Below, piece by piece: positions 1 through 8,192 of a DNA stretch of 64,000 nucleotides. The stretch comes from HK1 sp965221725 (GTDB taxonomy: Bacteria; Pseudomonadota; Gammaproteobacteria; HK1). The notes beneath the pieces are model-generated. The model worked only from the letters and a program-made list of their open reading frames with translations. It was not told the DNA's origin and did no database searches. The translations under genes were made by a program, and so were the position numbers. The stretch spans positions 1,364,001-1,428,000 of the forward strand of contig OZ244909.1 in assembly GCA_965221725.1 (NCBI GenBank), in the 5' to 3' direction. Positions within the stretch are counted from its first letter, which is position 1, and the number at the start of each line of letters is the position of its first letter.

Positions 1-1
1 C

Positions 2-778
2 GGGTGGGAACTCGGGGGCCGGAGCCAATCCCTCACCCCGCTGTTGACGGCGCGTTGCGCGCGGCGGGCGCTTGTCCTCATCCTCGACGAAGCCCATACC
101 CTGGAGCGCGAGGTCGGTCGGGCGCTGCTGAACGCGAGCCAGGGAGTGTCTACCGAAGCGCCGTTCCTGCTGGTGATGGCGGGGACGCCCGGCCTCCAGC
201 CCCACCTCGATACCCTGTCCGCCACGTTCTGGAGTCGGGCGGAGAAGCTCGGCATCGGCCGGCTGGACGAGGCGCCCGCCGCGCTCGCACTGGTGCGCCC
301 CTTGGCCGAGCAGGCGCCGGAGATCCGCTTCGACGAGGACGCGCTGGCGCATGTGGTTGCAGAGAGTCAAAGCTATCCCTACTTTCTGCAGCTATGGGGC
401 GCTGCCTTGTGGGCGGCGGCCCGCGCGCGGGGGGTGACCTGGATAGACGGGTCTGTGGTGGCGGATGCGGCAGCGGAATTCGGTCGGCAAAGGACTGCGT
501 ACTACGAGGACCGGCGCGAGGAACTCGAACGGCAGGAACTGCTCGCCGTCGCGGCGGATGTGGCCGCAGCGTTCGACGGCCGAACGACGCTCCACGGCCG
601 CGAGCTGAACGCGGTGATCGCCGCCGCGCTGGCGGGAGAGGGGTCAACTGCGAAGGTACTGGATTGCCGGGACCGCCTGGCGATGCTCGGCTACGTGTGG
701 AAGCCGCCGGATGCGGAAGCAGTCTGGCAACCGGGCATTCCGAGCCTCATGGCCTACATCGTCGACCACGGACGTTGA
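2..778 (+). CDS. AAA-type ATPase, 5' end cut by window edge
   Basis: The frame is open from the first bases, so the N-terminus and its Walker A loop lie outside the window. What is visible is the second half of a P-loop ATPase: a Walker B strand LVLILDEAHTL about 20 codons in, a VMAGTPGL strand where AAA ATPases carry sensor 1, then an SYPYFLQLWG helix and a helical lid ending in MAYIVDHGR. This layout fits the stand-alone Orc1/Cdc6-like AAA ATPases common in accessory DNA. The substrate or partner is not evident. It runs in the same direction as the Uma2 gene 89 bases downstream and towards the decayed methyltransferase. The ATPase assignment is firm; the role is open. Confidence 0.7.
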   Translation, partial: GWELGGRSQSLTPLLTARCARRALVLILDEAHTLEREVGRALLNASQGVSTEAPFLLVMAGTPGLQPHLDTLSATFWSRAEKLGIGRLDEAPAALALVRPLAEQAPEIRFDEDALAHVVAESQSYPYFLQLWGAALWAAARARGVTWIDGSVVADAAAEFGRQRTAYYEDRREELERQELLAVAADVAAAFDGRTTLHGRELNAVIAAALAGEGSTAKVLDCRDRLAMLGYVWKPPDAEAVWQPGIPSLMAYIVDHGR

Positions 779-867
779 CCGGGCGCCCGGCCCGCGGCGC
801 CGAGCGTGCTCCGGCCGATCGGAGTACGCTCGGGGGCGAGTCTGTGCGGGTCAAGGAGGCATGAAGG

Positions 868-1488
868 ATGGTTGCGGTACTACAGCACGTTCCGGGCGCT
901 GTCCCGAGCGCGGGCGACGCGCTCCGTGTCCGCCTCCAGCCCGCGCTATGCCCCACCGACGGGCAGTTCCATGAATTCTGCCGTCTCAACCGGGAGTTGC
1001 GGATAGAACGAGACGCCGAAGGAGAGGTGACGGTCATGGCGCCGGCAGGATGGGAGAGCAGCCGGAGGAACGCCGAGATCACGGCGCAGCTCCAGATGTG
1101 GGCGAAGGAGGACGGGACGGGCGTGGCGGCGGATTCGTCTGCCGGCTACGTCCTTCCGAACGGGGCGGTGCGCTCGCCGGACGCATCCTGGGTGAACAAC
1201 GCGCGTCTGGCTTCCGTCACCCCTGAGCAACGCTCGCGCTTTCTGCCTCTGTGCCCCGACTTCGTGATCGAGCTGCGCTCGCCAGGGGATCACCTGCCCG
1301 CCCTCCAAGACAAGATGGCCGAGTACATCGCCAACGGCGCCGCCCTCGGTTGGCTGATCGACCCGGTGAATCGCGAGGTATTCGTCTACCGCCCCGACCG
1401 GGAGGTGGAGCGGCTCGTCGAGCCGGAGAGCTTGTCGGGCGACCCGGTGTTGTCCAGCTTCGAGCTGCGAATGGACGACATCCGGTAG
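868..1488 (+). CDS. Uma2-family (DUF820) PD-(D/E)XK nuclease-like protein
   Basis: A 206-residue protein with the Uma2/DUF820 signature: an SPDASW segment near residue 100, a CPDFVIELRSPGD strand near 130, then LQDKMAEYIANG and LGWLIDP. Together these make up the predicted D-x(n)-E-x-K site of the restriction-endonuclease fold. The true substrate of the family is unknown; it is abundant in cyanobacteria and in mobile or accessory regions. The ATG at 868 is chosen because an AAGGAG box lies 9 bases upstream; an ATG at 861 is in another frame. It is convergent with the methyltransferase remnant, whose stop lies 93 bases further on. The family call is strong; the function is inferred only from the fold. 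Confidence 0.8.
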   Translation: MVAVLQHVPGAVPSAGDALRVRLQPALCPTDGQFHEFCRLNRELRIERDAEGEVTVMAPAGWESSRRNAEITAQLQMWAKEDGTGVAADSSAGYVLPNGAVRSPDASWVNNARLASVTPEQRSRFLPLCPDFVIELRSPGDHLPALQDKMAEYIANGAALGWLIDPVNREVFVYRPDREVERLVEPESLSGDPVLSSFELRMDDIR

Positions 1489-1581
1489 TCCGTAGAGTCC
1501 GGAGGCCGGCTGAGGAACGGCTGGCGCTACGCGAACTTCCTGACACCGCCGATCAGAGACCTTTGGGACGCGCTGAGATGC

Positions 1582-4500
1582 TCAGATGTTCCAGTCCCTT
1601 GAGCCGAATACTTCCCACGCAACCCGGTAGTCCTGTTCGCGGTCGGGACGGGTGAAGGGGGCGGTGTATTCGATTACGCGCTGGAAAGGGCCGCCGGGTT
1701 GGGTGTTGTCGGTAATGCGGCGGCGGATGACGCCGGTTTCGAGGTGTCGGATGTCCTCCCAGCCCAGTTCGGTGTTGGTGGCTTGATGGGTGGGGGCGTC
1801 GATGGTGTAGGCGGTGTCTCCCCTGACCGCCTTGCGAGGGAGGCCCACGCCGGGTAGGCCCTTGGAGGCAGTGAAGACGATGCGGCCGTTGGCGTCGTAC
1901 CAGGTATCGGCCTCGTACTGGCGCATGACGGGGAACTGGACCCGGTAGATGGTGAGCAGCTCGTCCAGGGTCAGGTTGAGGGCCTGAGCGGCGAGGACAT
2001 CGATCTCGACCAGGGCTTGGCGGCGGGCGAAGTCGGTGCGAAGGGCGACGTTGCGGCTCCAGATCGGAGTCAGGTCGGCGAAGAAGGTCGCCGGCAGGCG
2101 GAAGTCGGTGCTCGTCCAGGCGTCGGCGTTGAAAGCGTCGGTGTGGCGGTGTGGCGGATCATCGGGGAGCGGGGTGTCGCAGATCTCCTCCCATAGGTCC
2201 GCGTAGTGGGTGGTGAGGCAGGAGAGTCCGAGGGCACGGAGCCGGAGCGGGTTGCAGAGGGACGGCGGGCAGTCGTCGGCGAGTATAGGGAGGCGGCTGA
2301 GCAGCGACAGGTTGACCTCGCCGGATCCCGTACTCTTGACGAAGAAGTCAAGGACGATGGAAAACGAAAGGGCGCAGAAATCCACGCAGTGAATCGGATC
2401 CCGGAACGCGATGGCAACGACGGTGTTGACCCGCCAGTTGCATTACATCGCTTCGGGACTTGCATATGTCGTGCATCCCGCCTGATTGGCTCGTACTGCG
2501 AATACAGGGTCTTTCTCGATCCGTGCCGCGAAGCGAAAAGCGCCCATGCGACGTGTGCGTCATCTTCACCGATCGGGAGGAAGACCCACACATGCCGATC
2601 GGTTCGAAGATCCCTGCATTCACGAGGCAAACGAGCCCTTCCACAAACGATTTATGCAACATTCGGGTTGATATTTGCCACGCCCTTCGGTACCAGGGCC
2701 GATATGAAGGTGCGTTCGGCCGTTGGGCCAACCATCCTTCGATTCGTCATACGGTAGAAATTCGTAACGTTGGCTTTCTCGGAGCTGTCGTCTTCGGGCC
2801 ATGACACCTTGGGCGTGCGCCTTTCGTACTCGTCGTCGTCGCAGGCCGGGACGTAGTTCGTACGGGGCAGATAGTCGTCCGGCAGCATGATGAGGTCGAG
2901 GCAGTCATAGTCGCTGTTCCTGGTACACCGTTCACGCGGTGTTTTGTTGAACGGATTTCCCACGAAGAAATGCGGGCCGGAAACGACCCTCTCGTCCGGC
3001 ACTTTGGGGAATCGTGTCTCGCGGCGTATGGCGCCGTCGTGTTGTGCGTTTGTCTCGTGCCAATGCTCCGTTTTGAAGAACTCCCCTTGAACATCCGCAA
3101 GCCGACGTCGATGATCGGCAAGCTTGGCGACCACGCTCGGCAGCTCGCGGGAGTGAAGTGCGGGCAGTCGAGCCTCGATCGGAAGGCTGCCGCTTTCGTT
3201 ATAGAGGGATGCGAACACGCCGAGCGCCGCCTCGTTCACTTCGAGTGCACGCGCGCTGTGTCCGTTCGTATTCCAGTTGCCTTCATCATCCTTGAGGCCG
3301 GGGACATTGCCGCCCCCGTCGTGGGAAAACGAGGCATCGATTGTCGCCGGTGCATAGAGATTGGCGATGTGCCGGAATCGGGGTGCGGCGAGCTGCCTGC
3401 CGTAGATATTGACGCTGAATTCGGTATGGTGGTGGATCTCGCTGAACAGCTTCTTCTCGTTCGCAAACTGGAAGTGTGATCGCAGTCGCGAATACACCTC
3501 GCGTCTGAACGCGCCGCCCTTGGGATCGTCGTAGATGCCTTCCGGATGCAGGAACCCCGCAACGCCGTTCTCGCTGCCGGTCATCCACGCCTGAGGCAGG
3601 AAACACTTGAACAGGTTGGTTTGCTGCCTTGCCAGGGCCGGATAGTTCTGCGTTGCATTCAAGAACGCCTGGGTTGCCTCCGAATCCTCCACATCGCCCA
3701 TCCAGGCTCCGCGCAATCCCCCATACCGCTCGAATGCCTCGTCCCGTCCCCGCGTCAATTCAACCGCAGAGTGCTTGCGCAACACCAGCGAAGGATCGAA
3801 ATCCCCCAGTACCCCTGCCTCCTGCCACTGCACCTTGATCCACGGCGGATTCCCCAGCACCAAGTCGAAGCCTCCCCGCGGGCGGCCGTCGCTATGCTCG
3901 GCGTAGAAGAGGTCGGCGAACGCCAGCTCCCAGTGGTGGAAGTGCCGCTGGCTCGCCAACTCGTCCACGAACTTGAGGCGCGGGAACTGCTCGAACAGCC
4001 GGTCGAGGTCCAGCATCCCGATCTCGTTGGTGATGCGCTTCGCGATCTCGTCGGCGTGCTCGGCGTACTCCGCTCCGAACAGATCCCTGGTCTGGTTGGG
4101 CCCGAGGCCCGGCTGGAAGACCGAACCCTTGAGCACCAGGCTGACTTCGTTCAGGAACTCGTCCCGGGTCGGCAGATCGTCCGCCTTGCCGATTGGCCAG
4201 AACCAGAGCGCGCACCAGTAGTCCATCACGAGTTTGAGGCGGCGGTAGGGGCCGACCGTGCGCGTGCCCCGGCCGAGCATGCCCTGGTCGCGGATGCGGT
4301 CCTTCCAGTGGTTGGAGGTCCGCCGGGGCAGCGTCGCTCCCTCCGACCCCCACACCGGCAGCGTGTCCTCCGTCTCCCGCCGGTCGCGGGCAAGCTGCTC
4401 GGTGTGCAGCGCCCACAGCGCGTCCACCCGGGCGGAGAGCGCCTCCAGCTCGGCAATTTCTTCTTCCGCGAACGGCCGGCAGAACGCCTTTCGCCATGCC

Positions 4501-4853
4501 TTGATGCGCGCGAAGTTGGCCGGCTCGTAACGCATCGCGGCCTTGTTGCGGTAGTCGGCCATGCCGGGGTCCGGCAGGAGAAAGTGATAGACGGCGCCCG
4601 GCCCGGCCGCCGTCACCCGTTCCGGGGCGAAATTGAACCGGCGCTCGCGGCCGAACTCCTGCCGGAACCGAAGGTAAGGGCGGGCGAGGGCGCGCAGAGC
4701 CTGGTCGGGCGTTCGCGCGCCGTCGGCATTCCCGGCGGCGCTCTCGTGCCAGCGCGCGGTCGTCGCCTGGAGGTCGTTGGCGAACAGCTCGGCGAGGTAA
4801 TGGTGGCTGTAGAACTCGTTCTCGTTCCGGATGCCGGTGAAGGTGGCGGGCAT
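1582..4853 (-). pseudogene. DISARM DrmMI-like adenine-type DNA methyltransferase, split by a MITE-like insertion
   Basis: The 5' part (4853 to 2667) reads for about 729 codons and holds the methyltransferase motif IV, GNPPW, near residue 333. Reading then runs into a foreign 237-bp element and stops at TAA 2652-2654. The 3' part (2424 to 1582, 280 codons plus stop) continues in another frame with AIAFRDPIHCVDFCALSF and LSCLTTHYADLWEE, which belong to the C-terminal half of this family. Deleting the element and one copy of its 5-bp duplication joins ATC-AAC directly to ACC-GTC-GTT and gives one open frame of about 1,009 residues. The ATG lies 25 bases after the stop of the helicase remnant, as in drmD-drmMI pairs. 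The family is known to protect host DNA by N6-adenine methylation. Here no intact protein can be made unless the element leaves. The DISARM label is an inference from the pair; a stand-alone helicase-methylase pair is the alternative. Confidence 0.75.
2430..2666. mobile_element. MITE-like non-autonomous element, 237 bp, inside the methyltransferase gene
   Basis: The segment is bounded by direct repeats GTTGA (2425-2429 and 2667-2671). Its ends are imperfect inverted repeats: the left end begins CCCGCCAGTTGCATTACATCG at 2430 apart from its last base, and the right end read inwards begins CCGAATGTTGCATAAATCG. They share the core GTTGCAT and the trailing ATCG. An internal perfect 9-bp inverted repeat, ACCGATCGG (2568-2576) and CCGATCGGT (2595-2603), could form a hairpin. 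No credible protein is encoded. The size, terminal repeats, target duplication and clean disruption of a gene are what a miniature inverted-repeat element would show. The parental transposase is not identifiable from this window, and its ends do not match those of the IS at 5765-8192. Confidence 0.7.
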
Positions 4854-5764
4854 GGTGGGTGGTCCGTTAGCGGCCGGTCATCTGCGGCCCGGCCCGTCGG
4901 ATGGGGTCATCGCGCAAACGACCCGGATCCACGGGTGGGGCTCGGTGGTCATGGTTTCCTCGATCCACGTCACGTACTCGTCGTGGACCTCCTCGGCTTC
5001 TCGGCTGGCCTGTTCGATCCGGAGCTGCCTGAATCGATCCGCTCGATCGGATTGTTCGAGGTCGAGATCGAGTTGCCTGCACCGCCGCGCCTTGAACTCG
5101 TCCAGGGCTTTCACCTCGCCATCGAGCTTCGCGTTGATGTACTTCTCGAAGACGTTCCGGCGTTCGATGAAGTGCTCGCGGGCGAGGCTCACGGCGCGGG
5201 GCAGGAGCCTCGAGAGTGCCGCTACGTCCACGGGCTGCTGCCGGTTGGGGATTGCCCGATGGCCGAGGCTCGTGTGTTCCACGAGAGCCTCGAAGGGGAC
5301 CAGCGCGGCTTCCCCTTCGTCGCGGAAGGTGACCGCGATCCATTCGTGGAGAAGGGGATGGCTCTTCCGGTTCGGCACCAGGCCGGAAAAGACGAACGCC
5401 GTCTCGTCGGATTCAAGGCCGGGGACGCCGGAGAGAATCGGTGCTTCGGAGCGCCCGAACGCGGCCAGCACCCGGTCGTTCAGCCAGCCGACGACGGGGC
5501 TCAATCGCCACAGGTAGTGCACGGGCGGCCACGTCGCCTCCGCCCGGCGGCTCTCGACGATTGCCTCGGACATTCGCCGCCGGTTGGTGGTCAGGATGAA
5601 GCGGCGGCTGTCCGGGAGGATATCCGGCGGCAGATAGCTGTATCGGGCTACCAGGTCGTCCGGCGCATCGAGGCTGAGGGTTTCGGAATCGGCATCGACC
5701 CGGGAGCGTAGGCGGGTCGATTCGGCGGTGGGGTTGCGTTCGCCATTGGAGTGGTCCTGTCTAG

Positions 5765-5780
5765 CCCTGCCGAGTCATGA
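5765..5780 (+). repeat. Left terminal inverted repeat of the IS
   Basis: Sixteen bases, CCCTGCCGAGTCATGA, matching 13 of 16 positions of the opposite end read inwards. It is directly preceded by CTAG at 5761-5764. Confidence 0.75.
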
Positions 5781-5800
5781 TAAGTCTGGTTGACGACGTG

Positions 5801-8131
5801 CTATTTTTCCGCGCGCAGCGCGTGCCTTTGGCCGGCCCGAAACCCGATTGCATGGCCCAGCGCGGCGCTCGTCAGTCGCGTCTGTCCATGCCACATGATT
5901 TGGTTTCCCGGGTCTGGATCGTGCTTTCGGTCCCGGTATCCGCCCAGATGCGCGACCAAGCGCACGGCGTCGCCGAGGCGCTCGGGGGCATCCAGGCCGT
6001 GCGCCAGGGCGTAGTCGCGCAGGAAGCCGAGCTCCTGGTCGGCGAACATCAACTGCGGGTCGCAGTCGGGCACTTGGCGACCGAGCAGCGTCATCACCAT
6101 GATGCGCCAGGCGATGACGGCGTTGATCGCGATCGCGCGCTGCAGCCGGTCGGCGGTGCGAAACAGCAGGCACTCGACGCGGCAGCCGGATTTCAGGACC
6201 CGGAAGAAATCCTCGACGCGCCACCTTTGAAGATAGAAACCGACGATTTCGGCCGCGTCTTGTGCGGTTTTGACCTTGAGCGTGGTCAGCAGGAACCACT
6301 GCACGGGTTGCTCGTCGTTGGGCGGCGCTATCTCCTTGATGTGAACTCCGTGCACAGCAACCGGGTCTGCGCCCGGGACGGCATCCGTCGCCGGCAGCGT
6401 GACGCGGCGGAATCGCAGCTCGCAGGCTGCCAGGCGCTTCTGCCGCACGGGGCGGGCCTTCTTCCGGCGGGATTTGGGACGCGCCGTCAGCCCTTCGATC
6501 TCGACGTCGATCAGGCCGTCGGGCGTGCCGGCGCTCATCGTCGCGAACAGCTTCGGCTTCCCCTTTGCGAGCACCCTGTCGTACTTGGCGCGCACCAGCA
6601 GCTCGACGCGTGGACGGCGGCGCTGCACGTCAAGAAGCTCGAACATGTCGGCTTCGCGGTCGCACACGCACACCACCCGCGTCCTTGCGCCGATCTCGCG
6701 CGCGGCGTCGGCGGTGCCGTTGAAGGCTTCGAGCCAGCGCTGCGTCTTGCGGCGTTTCTCCTCGTGTTTCGAAAGCGTCTTCACCGGGTCGAAGCCCAGC
6801 GCGAGCACGCCGAGCGGCAGGCCCGTTGCGGTCACCGCCAGCGTCGCGTGCATGTGCAAGCCCAGGCTCGTCGCCGTCGTCTGGTTCGTGCCGATGAGCT
6901 GCAGCCCGTCGCAGCCGGGACGGCGCGAGAAGTTCAGGTCCGTGCCGTCCTGGATCGCCAGAACCGTGCGCTGGCCGCGCATGCGCTGGATGCTGCGCTC
7001 ACGGTGCGGCGCGAGGATGTTTCGTGGCGTGATCTGCGACTCCGCGGGCGCCTCGATCAGACGGTAGAAGGCGTTGACCGCGGTGTTGTCGGCGCCGGGA
7101 GCGGCATTGATCTTCTGCCCGGGATAAGCGGCCAGAAGTCCGGCGCTCCTGACCAGTCGTGCCGAAAGGCGTCTGTCTCCCAAGGGGGCTCCTCCGAACT
7201 CGTTCTGCGCCCAGTCCTGTGCGTTCAGCCCCTCGCCCGGTTCCAGCGAGGGCGCGTGCTCCACGGGCGCAACCCCCAGCTTCGTGCGCCAGGCGCGTTC
7301 CAACTCGTGCACGAAGACCGTCTTCACGCTCTGCGCCCGGCGTTTCTCCCGGTCCTGGCGACCGCGCCCGGCGGTCCTGCCCACGCACAGGAAGTTGGCC
7401 GCGCGCAGGCACGTTCCGTTATATCCCTCGTCGGCGAAGCTCTCAACGAGATACGGGCGAAAGCCGTAGCGTTGTTCGAAGTCGCCCGGCAGGCGGCGCA
7501 GGATGCGCCCGAGCACGTGGCTGGCCAAGTGCGGGCAGCGCACCGAAGGGCGGATCAGGAAACGGCTCAGACACACGACGCGCCGCAGATGTCCCCGGCG
7601 CCCGGCGTCGTCCCATCCAATCCAGCGCTCCCGCGCCGCGGCCCGCAGCGCGGCGGCGGCAAATCCCGCCGCCCCGAGCCAACCGTGCGCCGAGCCGACG
7701 AGGTAGCGGACCTGGCAGCCCGCGAAGGTCGTCATCCCGTGCGGGTGCTCGCGTGCGATCAGCGTGTTCCACAGCGCCCGGTGCGCCGCGTCCGCGACAG
7801 CCATGATCCCGAGGTCCCGTATCCGCTTGGGATGCGCTGGCACTCCTTCGGGCTCGGGGACATCGGTGTTGAGCAGGCGCGCCCGGCGCTCCACCGCCGA
7901 GCCCTTCGGCGGCGGAAGGACGATCTCCGGAACCCTCTGAGCCAAGGCGCCGAGCGCCTTCATGCAGCCGGCAAGCTGAGGGCGCCCGCGCGCGTCGGCG
8001 AACGAAAACTCCTCGCAGATCCGCCGGCCCAGGGCGGACCGACTGTCGAACCGCTCCTCAGACAGGATCGACCCTATACGCGCAACCGCCGCCTCGTCGC
8101 GCAATGTGCGGCTGATCTGGGACTGTGACAT
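5801..8131 (-). CDS. IS4/Tn5-type DDE transposase fused to an N-terminal DruA (DUF4338) domain
   Basis: A 776-residue protein with two parts. Residues about 40-280 carry the DUF4338 pattern: QVRYLVGSAHGWLGAAGFA, IGWDD, CLSRFLIRP, HLASHVLG and LVESFADEGYNGTCLRAAN. This is the domain known as DruA in the Druantia defence system. Residues about 310-776 are a Tn5-like transposase with a first catalytic Asp in AIQDGTDLNF (near 396), a second in CDREADMF (near 492), and the Y-x2-R-x3-E-x6-K signature in YLQRWRVEDFFRVLK (near 632-646), which holds the catalytic Glu. All three acidic residues are present and the frame is unbroken, so the enzyme may be active. The start lies 61 bases inside the right IS end. 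DruA-type domains fused to transposases are an established arrangement as I recall it; what DruA adds to transposition is not known to me. Confidence 0.85.
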   Translation of the reverse strand: MSQSQISRTLRDEAAVARIGSILSEERFDSRSALGRRICEEFSFADARGRPQLAGCMKALGALAQRVPEIVLPPPKGSAVERRARLLNTDVPEPEGVPAHPKRIRDLGIMAVADAAHRALWNTLIAREHPHGMTTFAGCQVRYLVGSAHGWLGAAGFAAAALRAAARERWIGWDDAGRRGHLRRVVCLSRFLIRPSVRCPHLASHVLGRILRRLPGDFEQRYGFRPYLVESFADEGYNGTCLRAANFLCVGRTAGRGRQDREKRRAQSVKTVFVHELERAWRTKLGVAPVEHAPSLEPGEGLNAQDWAQNEFGGAPLGDRRLSARLVRSAGLLAAYPGQKINAAPGADNTAVNAFYRLIEAPAESQITPRNILAPHRERSIQRMRGQRTVLAIQDGTDLNFSRRPGCDGLQLIGTNQTTATSLGLHMHATLAVTATGLPLGVLALGFDPVKTLSKHEEKRRKTQRWLEAFNGTADAAREIGARTRVVCVCDREADMFELLDVQRRRPRVELLVRAKYDRVLAKGKPKLFATMSAGTPDGLIDVEIEGLTARPKSRRKKARPVRQKRLAACELRFRRVTLPATDAVPGADPVAVHGVHIKEIAPPNDEQPVQWFLLTTLKVKTAQDAAEIVGFYLQRWRVEDFFRVLKSGCRVECLLFRTADRLQRAIAINAVIAWRIMVMTLLGRQVPDCDPQLMFADQELGFLRDYALAHGLDAPERLGDAVRLVAHLGGYRDRKHDPDPGNQIMWHGQTRLTSAALGHAIGFRAGQRHALRAEK

Positions 8132-8176
8132 GGAACCAGCATGCCACGCGGAAAGTCCATTGTTCAGACAAAAATC

Positions 8177-8192
8177 TCATGACATGGCAGGC
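8177..8192 (-). repeat. Right terminal inverted repeat of the IS
   Basis: The complement of the left end with three mismatches, directly followed by CTAG at 8193-8196. Its TGA at 8177-8179 ends the truncated helicase frame. Confidence 0.75.

Larger units (their letters stand above)
5765..8192 (-). mobile_element. Complete IS with DruA-transposase fusion, 2,428 bp, CTAG target duplication
   Basis: The 16-bp ends CCCTGCCGAGTCATGA (5765-5780) and, read inwards from the other side, GCCTGCCATGTCATGA (8192-8177) match at 13 of 16 positions. Both are flanked by CTAG (5761-5764 and 8193-8196), the expected 4-bp target duplication. The element carries one gene (5801-8131, minus strand). It sits in the helicase gene in the same orientation, and its right end supplies the last few codons and the stop of the truncated helicase frame. 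Because CTAG is a palindrome, the flanks also extend the inverted repeat by sight. Intact ends, an intact gene and an exact duplication suggest a recent insertion. Confidence 0.85.

Noticed and set aside
3546..5711. 721-codon open frame on the plus strand opposite the methyltransferase and helicase tail
   Set aside because: Arg/Pro/Val-rich with no domain; an antisense shadow typical of high-GC genes.
5777..8128. 783-codon open frame on the plus strand opposite the transposase
   Set aside because: Exact antisense of a well-supported transposase; composition is that of a complementary frame.
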